NCBI GenBank assembly: GCA_001692895.1
Contig: KV748205.1
Location: forward strand, 186,001-250,000
DNA from: Cenococcum geophilum 1.58
Taxonomy: Eukaryota; Ascomycota; Dothideomycetes; Gloniales; Gloniaceae
Direction: 5' to 3'
Length of the DNA stretch: 64,000 nucleotides
Part shown: in pieces, positions 24,301-36,310 of the stretch
Numbering within the stretch: position 1 is the stretch's first letter
Layout: each line of letters opens with the position of its first letter
The notes under the pieces: model-generated
Database searches by the model: none
Seen by the model: only the letters and a program-made list of their open reading frames with translations
What the model was told of the DNA's origin: nothing
Made by a program: the position numbers and the translations under genes

Positions 24301-24689
24301 ATCTAAAATAAAGATATTAAATTTAAGAGACTTTAATATAATAAATACTATAGTAGAATACTAACCTTTTATATAATATTAAATAGATAAATAGTAAGAT
24401 AAGTTGACGTTGCTAAGCGGCTGGATACTAGTATATATAACATGTCTACTGTCCTAAAATACCCTAAAATACCACAAAATGCCGTAAAATGCTATTAATT
24501 ATATAAACTTATAATATAAGATATAAAACCTCCTACTACCTTTTATAGTAGATATGCGTTTAAATAAGCACTAAATATTTATGTATAGACGTAGATCCCG
24601 CGTACTAGATAATTATTATTCTAGATAGACTTATCTAGTAGGCCCTTAAGTACTATATAGTGTAATAATAACACTAGCGATTATAAAGT

Positions 24690-25015
24690 AAGTGTAATAC
24701 ATCGCCGTTTACTAGAAGTACTACCTATTATATATTAAGCACTTCGCAGCGATAAAGTCCGCACGTATAGACGTAGGCCAGCCCTCTAACTTTAATAGCG
24801 CGTATATCCACCGACTTTGTATAATAATGAGAAATATAGTGACGCCTATAATAAGTGTAATACGTCGCCGTCTACTAAAAATACCACCTATTGTATAATA
24901 AATACTTCGTAGCGATAAAGCCCGCACGTATAGACATAGGCTAGCCCTTTAACTCTGGCGGCGCGTATATATACCGACTCTATATAATAATAAGAAATAT
25001 AGTAACGCCCACAAC
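24690..25015. repeat. Tandem duplication, unit about 164 bp
   Basis: Two copies, 24690-24853 and 24854-25015, beginning AGTGTAATACRTCGCCG and ending at an AGAAATATAGT-ACGCC stretch. They differ mostly by transitions. They lie in the 1.5-kb intergenic region between the two helicase genes; the rest of 23980-25480 shows nothing I can assign. A 68-codon minus ORF (24721-24927) is inside it and not convincing. Confidence 0.8.
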
Positions 25016-25483
25016 CTTCTATAGTCTACTATGCTGTAATAACTAGTTACCCCTTTATAGGTACTTAATAAATCGCTTATATTAAAAACTATAAGAGTTT
25101 AGTAGTATTGGACCGCTACCTAGCCCTAAATAGGCTAGGTAGGGTAGTCCCCATAAGTTATATAATTATGCCCTTATTTAACTGCATAGTACTAAGTCTA
25201 GCCGTATTTACCCTAACTAGTAGTAATAAATTATAGCTAATTTTACCTCTATGCGGGTATGTACGGGCAATTATAAGATCTACCTCTTTACCTCTTCTTA
25301 ATTGACTTTACTTACCCTACCTTTTATCTCTCCTATAACTAACCTCTAACTACGTCTAACACTAGAGCCATGCTAGTATAGCGCTAGCTAGCTACTATAT
25401 AAAGCCCTTCTACTTTAATAGTTACCTTCTACTTAATATATGCCGTAATATTGTATATACCTAACCAAATAAGCGATTTAATA

Positions 25484-28400
25484 ATGACGCAACTATAGGC
25501 AAAGCTGGACGCGTAGTATAAGGCGAACCCAAAGCCGACTAAAGATATAGATATTGCCTAAGGCTTCGGAATAAGCATTAAAAACTACAATAGACTAAAA
25601 GAGAAGGTTAAAGATATCGTAATTAAAGTTAAGCCTAAGTACATAACATATCGCGGCAACTCTATAATAATGAAAGAAGGGCATGTTAAGGAGTTTTATA
25701 AGCAACTCCCGTAATTTACTAATACTCTACCAGATTAGAAACTGTAGGTAATCCTAGAAATTATAGGAAGTACTTATTTTAATCGCATAAGAAGGGTACT
25801 AAGTACCTCTAAGAGTGGGCATGCTCTATATAAATATACGTTACCCCTAAAGACCAAAGCATAAGATAAGATAACGCCACCTTAGCTGCTGCATGCGATA
25901 TAGCCTATAGACGTTACTATAACCCTACTATATAGTATCCCTTCGCCTTAGCTAGTAACCCTAGCGGTAAGCAACGCAATTAATATAGGAGATATTGAGA
26001 TTAAAATCTAATCTATAGGCTTAACGGGTAGGTTAATAGTTAGGGTGGTCTAAGTCTTATATCTAATAAGCGGAAACCTATATATAGCTCTAAGCAAGCT
26101 ATAGGAGGAACTGCGAGCCTATACAGAGCTTAATATTAATAGTCTGCCCGAAAAGAACATCTATATATCGCCGTAGAGACATAAAAACCTTATAATACGG
26201 TTTGAGGGCATACTTATTACAGCTCTTAGCGAAATGGCGCGAAATGGCACGAAGGAGGCCGTGCTTATAGCATTACTCTCGCCTTCTAGCTTAAACTCCT
26301 AAGTTACTACTACTAATAATACACCGCTAGCTATCGAATCTAAGGCGCCTAGATATAATAAACGTAGCGTAAAAGATAGCTAGTAAGTCCTAATGCCGCG
26401 TAAGGCTAGCGGTAAGAGCAAACTAGAAGAAGGTAAGAAGTAGAGTTGTTTAGGATTAGCAGTATATAGCTCCGATAAAGATAGTAAGGGCGAGCCTATT
26501 AGATATAAGAAATTTAATAATAGTAAGACTAAATTAGGTAGATATAATAAGTGGCCTTAACTAAGATCGGCAATAAGTGCTCTGGCGGAGGATAATAAAA
26601 GCGAGCCGGCCGCGCCTAAGAAGTTAAATAGTCGTAAGGCCAACCTAAATAGAAGTAGAAAACGCCCTTAAGTAGAATTAGCGGCAGGTATCCTTACGGA
26701 AAATAGTAATAATAAGCCGGTTATGCGCAGAAGGCGATTAGTAAAGGGAAGATGTAACCTATCTGCCTATAAGCCTATATTAGCGAGTAATAGCGGTACT
26801 AGAGAAATTACTGCAGATAACGGCAAATTGTTATAATCTATTATTAAACCTAAAGGTATATACTAGCCTAACGATATAATAGACAACCCTACTACTACAT
26901 TACTAACTGTTAATATCCCTTAAGATATTACCGCAGAGGACAGTAAATTGCTGTAACGTGCTGGTGGATACGATAATTAGTTCCTATATTACACTAACTT
27001 TAAAGACACGGAGAGTGGAGATAAAGACGAGGATTTAGTTAATAATAGCGACTAAGATAAGGATTTAGTTAATAATGACGACCAAAACGTAGACGTAGAG
27101 GAAGAACTTAACTAGTAAACTTTTTTAGCCCAGCTTTATAAGGCCGGGAAGGATAACCTAGATAGCGTACTAGCGTATATAACGGAGGCGGATCTTCTAC
27201 TTACTCTAGAGTATTTCCTACTTATCTTATTAAAAGTACTTTCCGAAACCGCCTTAATCGAACTCCCTAATTGGGGCCTTGTATTAGGCTTTAAATTTAG
27301 CCTATACTAAGCAGTATATATAACTTAGGCATTTAAGCAAGAGAGGATAATTAAAGGAGGCGGTATTTATGTAGACAAACCTAGCGCGGGCAAGACTATA
27401 TAAATGATTACTTAATAGCTAATAAACTACTTTTATTATTAGAACGTAATAGAGGTTTAAGAGGCCTAAGCTACTAGGGATATAACCCACTACTTACCTA
27501 AGATGCATTTGCCGGATTTAAAATGCCTATAGGTAGTAAAGCAGCCAATTATATGCTACTGTAAAGACAACTCTAAGAAGCTATACCCTATAGACCTACA
27601 GCGAGGCTACTTAGTCGTCCTTATGCCGACCCTGGGCCTGCTAGGATTCCTAAAGGACGTAAGTATAATGTTATAAGACGGCGCGATTATAAAGCGCCCT
27701 AACCTGCCCTAGATTACAATTCTCGCCCCTAGCTATAATAAAGTTAAGATATTTGGTAAACTAAAAAAGGACAAATGGCCGTAAATCTGTAAGGCTCTTA
27801 AGTGGACCAATAAGGAATAATAGGAGAATAATAACGATATATATCTGGTTAGCAAGGCTCTCCTATTATACCTATAGGGTAAAGCTAGGTTTAAGAATAA
27901 TTATAGCCCTGCCCCTAATATGACGGAACTATTAGCGCTAAAATACTTAACCTAATTCCTTCTAATTACTACGCGAAATTGTATTACTATATAACTAATA
28001 CGCGGGTTTATTACCATATAAACTAATATATAGAAATACCTAAATAGCTAATCCCCTAGAACGTATTAGAAATTAAAGAGTGTAATATAGGTTAGGCGTA
28101 TCCTCTAGGATAAATGCTACCTAGACGCAACTAGTAGAGTCTTAATGTTGTTTATTAAGGATATGGTTAAGGAGTACCGTATTACGTATAATCGCAGCCC
28201 TATTATATAGGGTGCGTTTAGTACGCCTAATAATAGAAACCTAATGTAACTAATGTGGTTTATTATAGCAGGATTAAAGAGGCTAGAGTGAGAAGAAGCT
28301 AATAAGCTAAAGGGAATAGAGTTTAAAGTACTACTTAAGCTTAAAGAAGAAAATATCTAGCTAAAGAAGAAGGAATTTAACTATCTTTATAAGGATATAA

Positions 28401-29650
28401 AGACTAACCTAGCCAGAGCAATAGTAGATAGGAAATTCGGCGAACTGGCTGCATTTTTCCGCATAGTTATTCTAACGTTTTAGATATATAGAGGGGAGTT
28501 AACACTCTAGTTTAACTAGCAAAAGCTTATCCTAAAAAACAGCTGTCTTAAATTAGTTATGTTATAGGCTAACCCTAATAATACTAAGGCGGCTATAATT
28601 ACAGCTATAGAGGACTAAGTAAGAATAGAGTAGAGGCGCCGATATAAGGAACTTCTGGCTATATAGGAGGAAGATGGTAGCGATTTAAATACTAAACTTA
28701 AGATACTAAAACTTACCTAAGCTAAGTTATACACTAACACGAAAATGGCAGTAAGCGTAGCCTAGGTTGTCTAATACTGGGACTAGTATACCCCTGTTAT
28801 AATTAAGTCCGATAAGTCTAATAAGTCTAATAATAAACGCCTAAAAACTTAGAGTTGCACACTTAAGGACCTAATTATTGCTAAGTAGACTACTAACCTG
28901 CTTAGTAAGGAGTTTACCAATATACTTAACTGCTATTTTTAACAGAATGCAAAGTTCTTTTAAGCTAAAAAAATCTATAATTGTGTTTATATTGAAAAAC
29001 GAACGGATGGTTTAGCGTATAAGATTATTATTACTACTCGCTTACCTCTTATACTAGCTTATTAGTTTAATAGGCTATATAAAGAATACGGTAAAGATAA
29101 AGTGCTCTACTATATAGCTAGTATATCTAATATTAAGAAGGCCGAGGCTAGGCAAACCTTTAATACTAATAACTCTAAGTAGATCCTACTTTACACCTTT
29201 ATATTAATTAGGCTGTCCATTAACCTATAGCGCGTAAATTACACTATTATAGTTAAGCTAAGCTATAAGCTCTTAAAGGTAAAGCAACTATTTACTTAGA
29301 TAGATCGTCGAGGACAGACTAAGCCCGTTTACTATGGTACTATTATAGCTAATTAGAAGTTAAGTATTAAGTAGAGGATGTTAAAGTTAACTAAATTTAC
29401 GTTGTTACTGCACAAGTTAGTGTATAAGGAGAAGGCCGATTTAAGCTTAAAAGCAGGCTAAGGTAAAAAGGAAGATACTAAGACTATCTAATGCTGGTAA
29501 CGATTATAAGAGTATAATGCAACTATAGATAGTTCCGAATACTATATATAGCCGCTATATAGCAAAACCTATTATAATTATATAGTGGCGTATACGTAGG
29601 CTAAGGGACGCATCTTCTAGTAACTTATAGGTAGTAGCGTAGCGTATATA
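25484..29650 (+). pseudogene. SNF2-family ATPase/helicase
   Basis: An ATG at 25484 opens a frame that stays readable to about 29280. A low-complexity Ser/Lys/Asn-rich and acidic N-terminal third (25500-27120) leads to the ATPase core. Walker A region: GGGIYVDKPSAGKTI at 27356-27400 (family 'DExGxGKT'). Motif II: DKCYLDATS at 28109, where the family has DEAH/DEAHLD. The helicase C domain spans about 28980-29330: LILAY.FNRLYKEYGKDKVLYY, then LSINL, and motif VI DRRGQTKPVYY at 29302. A one-base deletion near 29280, just before motif VI, shifts the frame; all other breaks are TAG/TAA. Similar to fungal SNF2 proteins of the Rad5/Rad16 kind. Lying inside the same inverted ends as the transposase, it is probably cargo or an accessory factor. 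Confidence 0.78.
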
Positions 29651-29879
29651 GTAAACTTAGTCAACTAAAATGTTTTTAGTATTATTATTTCTAAGAGAGT
29701 ATTAAGCTGCAGCTTACAGCACTTTTATTATTAAGGCGGCGTTTAGCCGCAAATTATAGCATTATTATTGGTAGTGTAGTATATGGCCGCAAAATGTAAC
29801 TAAATACGGCTAAATACCAAAATCGCTTAATTAGCATAAACCTAATTTAAGATACTAGTAAATTTTTTTATAATACCGC

Positions 29880-30118
29880 CCCGCCCCCTATGCTTACTAA
29901 TATTAATAAAATATATATAAAATATAAAATATTAAATTTTTATTAATAATATTAAATTTATAAAAATTATATATTTTTATATGCTTAGTAATATTAATAA
30001 AGCGTATATAAAATATTAAATTTATAAAAATTATATATTTATATATGCTTAGTAATATTAATAAAGTGTATATAAAATATAAAAATTATAAAAATTATAC
30101 TTTTATATATGCTTAGTA
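29880..30118. repeat. AT-rich tandem array, unit about 64 bp
   Basis: Three to four copies of a unit starting TATGCTTAGTAATATTAATAA and rich in AAATTTATAAAAATTATA. It lies between the SNF2 gene and the right subterminal repeats. Confidence 0.82.
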
Positions 30119-30129
30119 ATCTTATAGTT

Positions 30130-30300
30130 AGCACTTAGTAGCTAAATACTAACACTTAATTATAAATGCGGTATTTGGCAGCTAAATGCTAACACTTGAT
30201 TCTAAATGCGGCATTTAGCAGCTAAATACTAACACTTAATTCTAAATGCGGCATTTGGCAGCTAAATGCTAGGAAATGCTAGAAATGCTAGAAAATGCTA
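30130..30300. repeat. Right subterminal array, unit about 42 bp
   Basis: About three and a half copies of a unit containing GCGGCATTTGGCAGCTAAAT and CTAACACTTAATTCT, ending in short GAAATGCTA repeats. The GCGGCATTT word is shared with the left end in opposite orientation (10562-10592), as expected of transposase-binding subterminal repeats. Confidence 0.82.
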
Positions 30301-30321
30301 AAATGGCAGAAAAGTAAAATT

Positions 30322-30347
30322 AAATGCTGGTAAATTTTTTCCTGACG
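30322..30347 (-). repeat. Right terminal inverted repeat of the 19.8-kb element
   Basis: Ends TTTTTTCCTGACG, followed by TA. It is the exact reverse complement of 10536-10561. Confidence 0.9.
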
Positions 30348-30349
30348 TA

Positions 30350-33200
30350 GGTCGATTTCTTATAGTAGGCGTTGACGTTTTTGCCTCTTCTATAAATAAG
30401 TTAGTTACGGCCTAGAAAAAGGCTATATATATATAGTCTAACGCAATATATAGAGCAGGTTTTGTAAGGCGTACCAGTACGGGCTTTCTGGAAGTAGTCT
30501 ATAGGCTAATACTACCTATAACCACTACAAATAGCTATAGGTAATGCTATAATGGTATATAGCAATAATAATAATGTATACTAAAAGGAAAAGGACGTGT
30601 ATAGACGTGTTAGGGGTATGTTTACGGATGTGTTTACACGCACTAGAAGTTTGGTATTCCTATATATAATAGCGTTCCCAAAAGAACTAATTAGAACAGC
30701 TTGCTTAACTAAGATATCTTATAAGAAGTAGATAGATAGATAAATAGAAGATAGATAGATTATATAGATTTATAAACGCTATAAAAAAGCGTTTTTAGAA
30801 CACCTAGCCTAATAAAGCTAGCGTAATAGCCAGCTAAACCGCGCTGCAGCTTAGTGCTTACGTTAACCACCCTTTAATAAACTTAGTCTTAGTGGGAGAT
30901 TTATTATAACATTTTTATACAGTTACTAGCGAAATTGGTTTCCGCCCTAACTGCATTCCTAAATTTGTTCTAACTACTTAGTAAGGCGCTTATTATACAA
31001 GCTAGCTATATACAATTAGGCTCTTTAAATTCAAATATTACCGCATTAGTACGCGTACTTATATCTTACCGTATCTAATAATCCCTACGCATATATTTAT
31101 TACATCCCTCCTTAAAAAACCTAAAAGAGTTATACCCCTTATTCTTATAATAAGCCATACTATATAGCTGCCGTGCTAAGGCCTAAGTCCTAGTAGTAGG
31201 CGTTAGGTAAAATAATGCCCGATAATATTAAATATATCCCTGTATATAGCCAAATGCTTAGTTAGCGTAAGAGCCTCTAGGCATCTACATAGTGTAAAAA
31301 TCACTCAATTAATCGATATAGCGGCTTATTTAAAGGGTTTTCCAGTACTATATAGGCTAGATTTGTAAAAAGGTAATATTAGAGTCATTAGACCTATATA
31401 AAGCTTAGTGTTTATTAATTTTAAAGCAATTACGTTTGTAATTTAAGGGCATTTATTTAAAATCCTGGCTTTTGCAGTTCTCTAAGGGATATAAAAAGGC
31501 GTTAGCCGTAATGGAGCTAGGCGGGGAGAAGGTATAGAGGTACTTAAGAAATAAAAAGCGAATTCTAAGATGGACACGCGACTAGACGCACTCCCTAGAG
31601 TAAAAATGCTCCTATAAATAGCTATACATATAAGCTTTATAGTAGGAGGAAATTTATAAGCAACTTAAGGATTAGATTGGTAGCTATAGAGGCTATATAT
31701 TAATAAGTATATAGAGAGTCAAGACTTGAAAGATTTAATATTAAGTTTTAAGTAAGTTTCTAAAGCGTGTTAAATAAGTATTAAATAAGTGTCAAACTGG
31801 ACGATAAAACAGTGGCGTTATAGTGGTGTTAAAGAGAATGTATTAATAGGACGCTATAACCGGTAGTTGGTTATAGTATAACTTAGCTAATACTTAGGAG
31901 AAAGCTAAAGTATATTTTTCTATCCCCTAAATAACCCACTGCTTCTTTACAAAATTGCCACGTAAAAGATTCTGTTAAGAAAAACCTGCGCTAGGAGAAA
32001 GAGAAGTGGTATATAATAGGCCTTATTAGTCTTTAGGGATTATCCCATCAATAGAAACTAGTAGAGATTGCCCTAAATAAGTACAATTACACTCCCACTT
32101 CTAGCGCGCTCTTGCATTTATTAAGTCAGTCTATAAGGCTAGTAATAGTTATCCTTTCTAACTGTAAGAGCTAATTAAGGAGCCGGTCCTAAGAGTAATT
32201 CTATAGTAAAACGCTAAGGTAAGTGCGAAAATAAGGACTAAGAAAGTTTTAGGGGCTAAAAGAGGTTTAACCGGCGGATTATCTACGTCTACATTTGTAA
32301 GTTCGGTATTGTGACAATTGCAAGGTCTGCAACCCACTAAGGCTCTCTGCCTTCTTAGCTCCCGAAGGCCCTTAATCAGCCTCTAAGTATGTCCCGGGCC
32401 TCGGCAAGGACTAAGGGACAGCCGCGATATTATACTCCTTAGTTAGATTGTCCGTTTAATTACCATATAGCGCCGCGAGTTTGGTACGATTGTGGATAAG
32501 TGTGCATAGGACTTCTTCCAGTTCTTCCAGTAAAGGTAGCTCCTTAGCGTTGCTGTTACTGCCATCACCTACTAATTGTCAGACAAGGCAGCCGTATATT
32601 AAGGAAGAAGCGCATACCTAATTTACGAAACTTCGCTTTATTACTAGCTTTATCACCTTTAGCTTCTAAGCCCAAATCGGCTATACTATCCTCGATAACT
32701 ACCGGATTTGCTAGTAGCTGTTAGATATATATATTTAGGGTTACTAGTAAATAAGGAATAGAGGGTTAAGAATCTTACTAGGGATAATTACCTTAACTAC
32801 TACCTTTAGCGCCTTAACGGTAATCCGGACTCCCGTTACTATTCTCTCCCTTATTATTACCTTTAGTATCTATGCGCGCTTAGTTACGTAAAATCTTTAA
32901 GTTAAAGATATTATGTATTATAGCATACCTAAGTACAGCAAGCCCTAATACTTTGCCGTCTGTATTATAGGCGTAAGAGCCCTGTTCTTCTTCTCCTTAA
33001 ATTTGCTCTTCCGTCTTTCCTTACGTGCTATCATTACATAATATTGAGAAGACGTCGGTTTTTCGGGAGGGCTAGTGTAGAAAGTGTTTCTATTTAGTAA
33101 AACTTCTAGAGGGAAATAAAAAGACTTTTAAGAGGCTGGCACCATTGCTACTGGCACTACTACTACTATTGTTACCGTTAGTGTTGTCGTTACGTTATGT
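30350..33200. other. Unassigned decayed sequence right of the 19.8-kb element
   Basis: 30350-30480 looks like a continuation of the plus-strand coding stretch broken by the element. 30723-30770 is a GATA-type microsatellite. 31480-31860 reads on the plus strand as a basic, Gln/Lys-rich fragment (AVMELGGEKV, later RILRWTRD). 32270-32580 reads on the minus strand as a Leu/Glu-rich fragment (ELPLLEELEEVLCTLIHNRTK) and is only lightly mutated. I recognise no family in any of them and find no terminal repeats that would bound an element. Confidence 0.35.
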
Positions 33201-35430
33201 GCCTTTTCTGGGCCTTAAGGAGAGGGGATACGCAGGGCTTTTATGTCTAAGCCAGCTCTCTCTTCGCCGCCAGTTTTCATATGCGGCATTAACGGCCGTG
33301 TAAAGCTCCAGGACTCTCAACAAATCAAAGCGTGTGGATGCACGCGCCTAAATATAACATAGATCGGAGTAGCTTACCGTCTGCACCGCCTGGATATTTA
33401 TAAGGGCCCAAATATGCCGCCTAATCAGCGCCTTTACTAAACTATAATTGAGCCGTATCCGGTCTATCGGAGCTAGCACACGCAGCTCTAATACTACCGT
33501 TATCCTAAACCCTTATCAAGAGGTCAGTGGGGAAGGGTAAGTCCTCCGCCCTCATTTATTAGGGAGGGGCTAACGCTAACGTGTCCGTCCTTAACCAGAT
33601 AATGCTATACTAGAGGAGCTGGGAATTCTATGCTGCTTATATTAGCAGGATGCAAAGCATGCCTAGTACGCCTCGCGCTTCCGTTGGATCGTCGCAAGAG
33701 CATCCTTCCTAGCGGTAGATATGTGAAGGCTCTACCATGACTATTGCCGTAAGGATTATGACCCTCCAAGCAACGCGAGCGCTCTGCACTACCTCCGAGC
33801 TCTAAGACCACCTTAGTCCGTCTTCGCGAGCACGTAGCTGTCCAATTCCCCGCATATTCGCGAAAAGTCCCCCTTTATTCTTTTACAGAGCTCGATATTG
33901 TTTAAATTATAGAAGGCACGGATAGCCTAGCGATCCAAGTAATTAAGTCTATATCCATCCGACCACGGCCTTCCAACTGTAATATAGCCATCGCATAAAG
34001 CCCTTCTTTGTTGGGTTAAGCAGGTGCGCAAATTTTCCCCAGCATTTGTCAGCCAAGGGCGAGCGTGTGACGCCGACTTTGTTGGAGGCCAGGGTGTACC
34101 GTCGGCGAGGCATTCTCCCCTGTACGAGTCTGCCTGATGGACTTGGGTTTCTTGTAAGAATCGCTCTCCCTGTGACCCCGCGCCTCGCCACCTAAATAGG
34201 GATTAAATCAGACTAAAACCCAGAGGATGTAATATAATTCTCCAATCATCGGCAAAAGTGAGAGCAATGTCTAAGTCTAATAGAGGCCGGAGAGGTGTAT
34301 GGCTTCCAACTTCCGACAGCATGACCTTAATCAAGCTGAGTAATTGGCAGCAGCCTGCAGCTGTATTTCGCCGAACCCTTTCTAGGGCCCTGGCTTCGCC
34401 TTATTGTTGTAACGCTGTAATACAACGCTGCAGCTATGTAGTTGTTTATGTGAAACGATGGATCACTTAACTCATTGTATCCCGCGTAATCCTTTCTTAA
34501 GCGGTGCCTAGCATAGCACTATGGCCATTCGTAGCTGTGCCAACAGGGACTGGTGTTGTAGGTTGCAGTAACGCTCTACACCACTAAAACCGCCTCTGCA
34601 TATTGTGAAGGCGGCTAGCGGTAACACCCTAGAGAATTAGGTCTAATTATATTGCTCGGACAAAGACGTAACCGCATAATCCTGCTAGGCGTTCAGCTGA
34701 AATTGCATAGCGCAGCAGCCGGCTTAACCAAGCCCCACAAAGCAATACGATGAGCCGAGGCGTCCGCGAGCGTCTCTCAGTTACCGTTTTGCCCTATTAC
34801 TAACGTGGCAGCGACCGTGGCCCTAGAGTCCCATAGATGAGCTGCTGCAGGGCGCCGCCCCCCACGAAATGAAGGATAGGCACAGGAATGCTGGGGAGGA
34901 ATAGAACCCTAATTAAGGGGAATTCCTATTGCACAGAGGTCTAGGAAGTCTATAGACGCTGCTAGAACCCGTAGGAAAAGAAGTGGTGGCGAGGCAGTGA
35001 ACAGGTACGACCGAAGCGCTGGTTGACACCGAGCGAGTAAGAGAGAGCGATAGAGCACGAGCAGGTCCACAGAAAAGGCCGAAGGGTGCAGCGCTGCGCT
35101 GTAGTCAGTGCGAGCTAAGGGAAATTAAGGGGGGATATGGGCAGTGCAGTACTTGCATGAATGCTAAGGGGGGGAAAATGCCTTACGGTCGGGGGTTAGG
35201 GGTCTAATGAGGAGGTGGCACGGTATCGGGGAGAAAAGAGAAGATGGAAGGCGAGAGAAAAGCAGCGAGGGAAGAGGGCCTTTTATGGTTGAGGTTGAGC
35301 AAGGGTCTTGGCGACCTCTGTCAACAAGCGAGGGCACTTTGCCCGGAAAGGAAGCCTCCATTTCCTGATGCAGCGACACCGGAACGATTTTTACTATTGT
35401 AATATCTTGATTGGCCTTCATACAGTACAG
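33200..35430. other. GC-richer, little-RIPed island without a convincing gene
   Basis: Base composition changes clearly: CpA, TpG and CpG are all common and TpA is not dominant, unlike both sides. Four short ORFs occur (minus 33605-33811, minus 33949-34191, plus 34258-34470, minus 35164-35421) but none shows a recognisable domain, and they face different ways with no shared codon pattern. The likeliest reading is unique intergenic sequence or an old gene remnant that escaped RIP because it was single-copy. Confidence 0.5.
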
Positions 35431-35699
35431 AGTTAAAGTCGTAAGGATTAATAGGAAGCACTTTAACCTGTTCTTAAGTCGTATAGTACTTAAATAAAGA
35501 TTAGAGCACTTGTTAGCGATAATACAGGATTAAATAATGTTCTATGTCGTACAATATCTAAATAGCTCATCCTTACGTATAAGATTTCCTGGAATGCGTT
35601 ACACTAAAGGATTCGTTGCCAGGGACACGTCATTAATTTAATTATTTAAGCATCCATTTTTCCCTTAAAGAAGGATTAGAAGCTTATAGAGTTATATAA

Positions 35700-35842
35700 C
35701 TAAGAAGATAAAACAGAGCAGGAAGGAGATAAAGAAGAAGACGATAATAATAAGGAGGAAGAGAATAAAGAAGATAAAGATGTTATACGACAGCTAGCTC
35801 CTATAAAGACACCACGAGGAAGAGGAAAGGGAAAAAGGAAGA
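35700..35842 (+). pseudogene. Fragment with acidic block and AT-hook-like motif, cut by gypsy B copy 2
   Basis: The plus strand reads an uninterrupted Glu/Asp/Lys-rich block and then TPRGRGKGKRK, an AT-hook-like GRGK core, right up to the LTR start at 35843. A similar Arg-Gly-Arg motif (RRGRGRLKG) ends the integrase part of the copia at about 42393, so this may be a copia fragment; a host gene piece is also possible. Confidence 0.4.
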
Positions 35843-36265
35843 TATTACAGACGCTTTAAATACGATATTACGACTACTTAGAGAGGAGTCGGAAGAAGCT
35901 AGTTAGTTAATTTAGGCACAGTCTAGGATGGAGCCGATAGAGCTATATAACGAGGAATAGTAACTAAGGTTATATAACGTTATATACAGTATACGCAGTA
36001 TATAGGGGGAATGTACGTATAATATATATAACACGTACATTATATATAAGAAGGATTTTATAAGAGTACAGTCGTGTATTTAAGGACCCTTAGTCCCTAC
36101 CTAGATAGTTTCTTCCTTATAATAATTCTTAGAATATAATTAGAGTTAATCTGTTAGGCAACTACTCTACCAGTTATTATTACGTTATTAACTTTAATTT
36201 ATATTACCTATATACCTAGCCTAATAATAAGCCTATTATAGTACTTACTATAAGGTTTTATTATA
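35843..36265 (+). repeat. 5' LTR of gypsy B copy 2
   Basis: 423 bp, starting TATTACAGACG (TGTTACGGACG before RIP, judging from the other copies) and ending TTTTATTATA, equivalent to CTTCGTTACA. The five bases before it are GAAGA; the matching right-hand duplication is not present. Confidence 0.85.
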
Positions 36266-36310
36266 TAATTACTACCTAGTTATAGTATTAAATATAGAAA
36301 GTTAAACAAT

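Larger units (their letters stand above)
10536..30347. mobile_element. 19.8-kb Plavaka-like (CMC/CACTA-related) DNA transposon with helicase cargo
   Basis: The two ends carry the same 26-bp sequence in inverted orientation (10536-10561 and 30322-30347, beginning CGTCAGGAAAAAATTT), with TA just outside on both sides (10534-10535, 30348-30349). Inside each end are different arrays of subterminal repeats built on a GCGGCATTT-like word. Between them lie, in order: an unidentified minus-strand gene, a Plavaka-type transposase (minus), an unidentified plus-strand gene, a Tourist-like MITE, a zinc-knuckle P-loop/helicase gene (minus), an intergenic duplication, and an SNF2 ATPase gene (plus). All are RIP-degraded. 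The flanking ACGT is palindromic, so the exact border and target duplication (TA, ACGT or TACGTA) cannot be decided from one copy. Confidence 0.78.

Noticed and set aside
10536-30347. Starship-type giant element
   Set aside because: No tyrosine-recombinase (DUF3435) captain recognised at either end; instead there are inverted ends, subterminal repeats and a Plavaka-type transposase.
33605-35421. Four short ORFs as host genes
   Set aside because: Scattered on both strands, no domain, no consistent codon use; kept only as part of the unmutated island.
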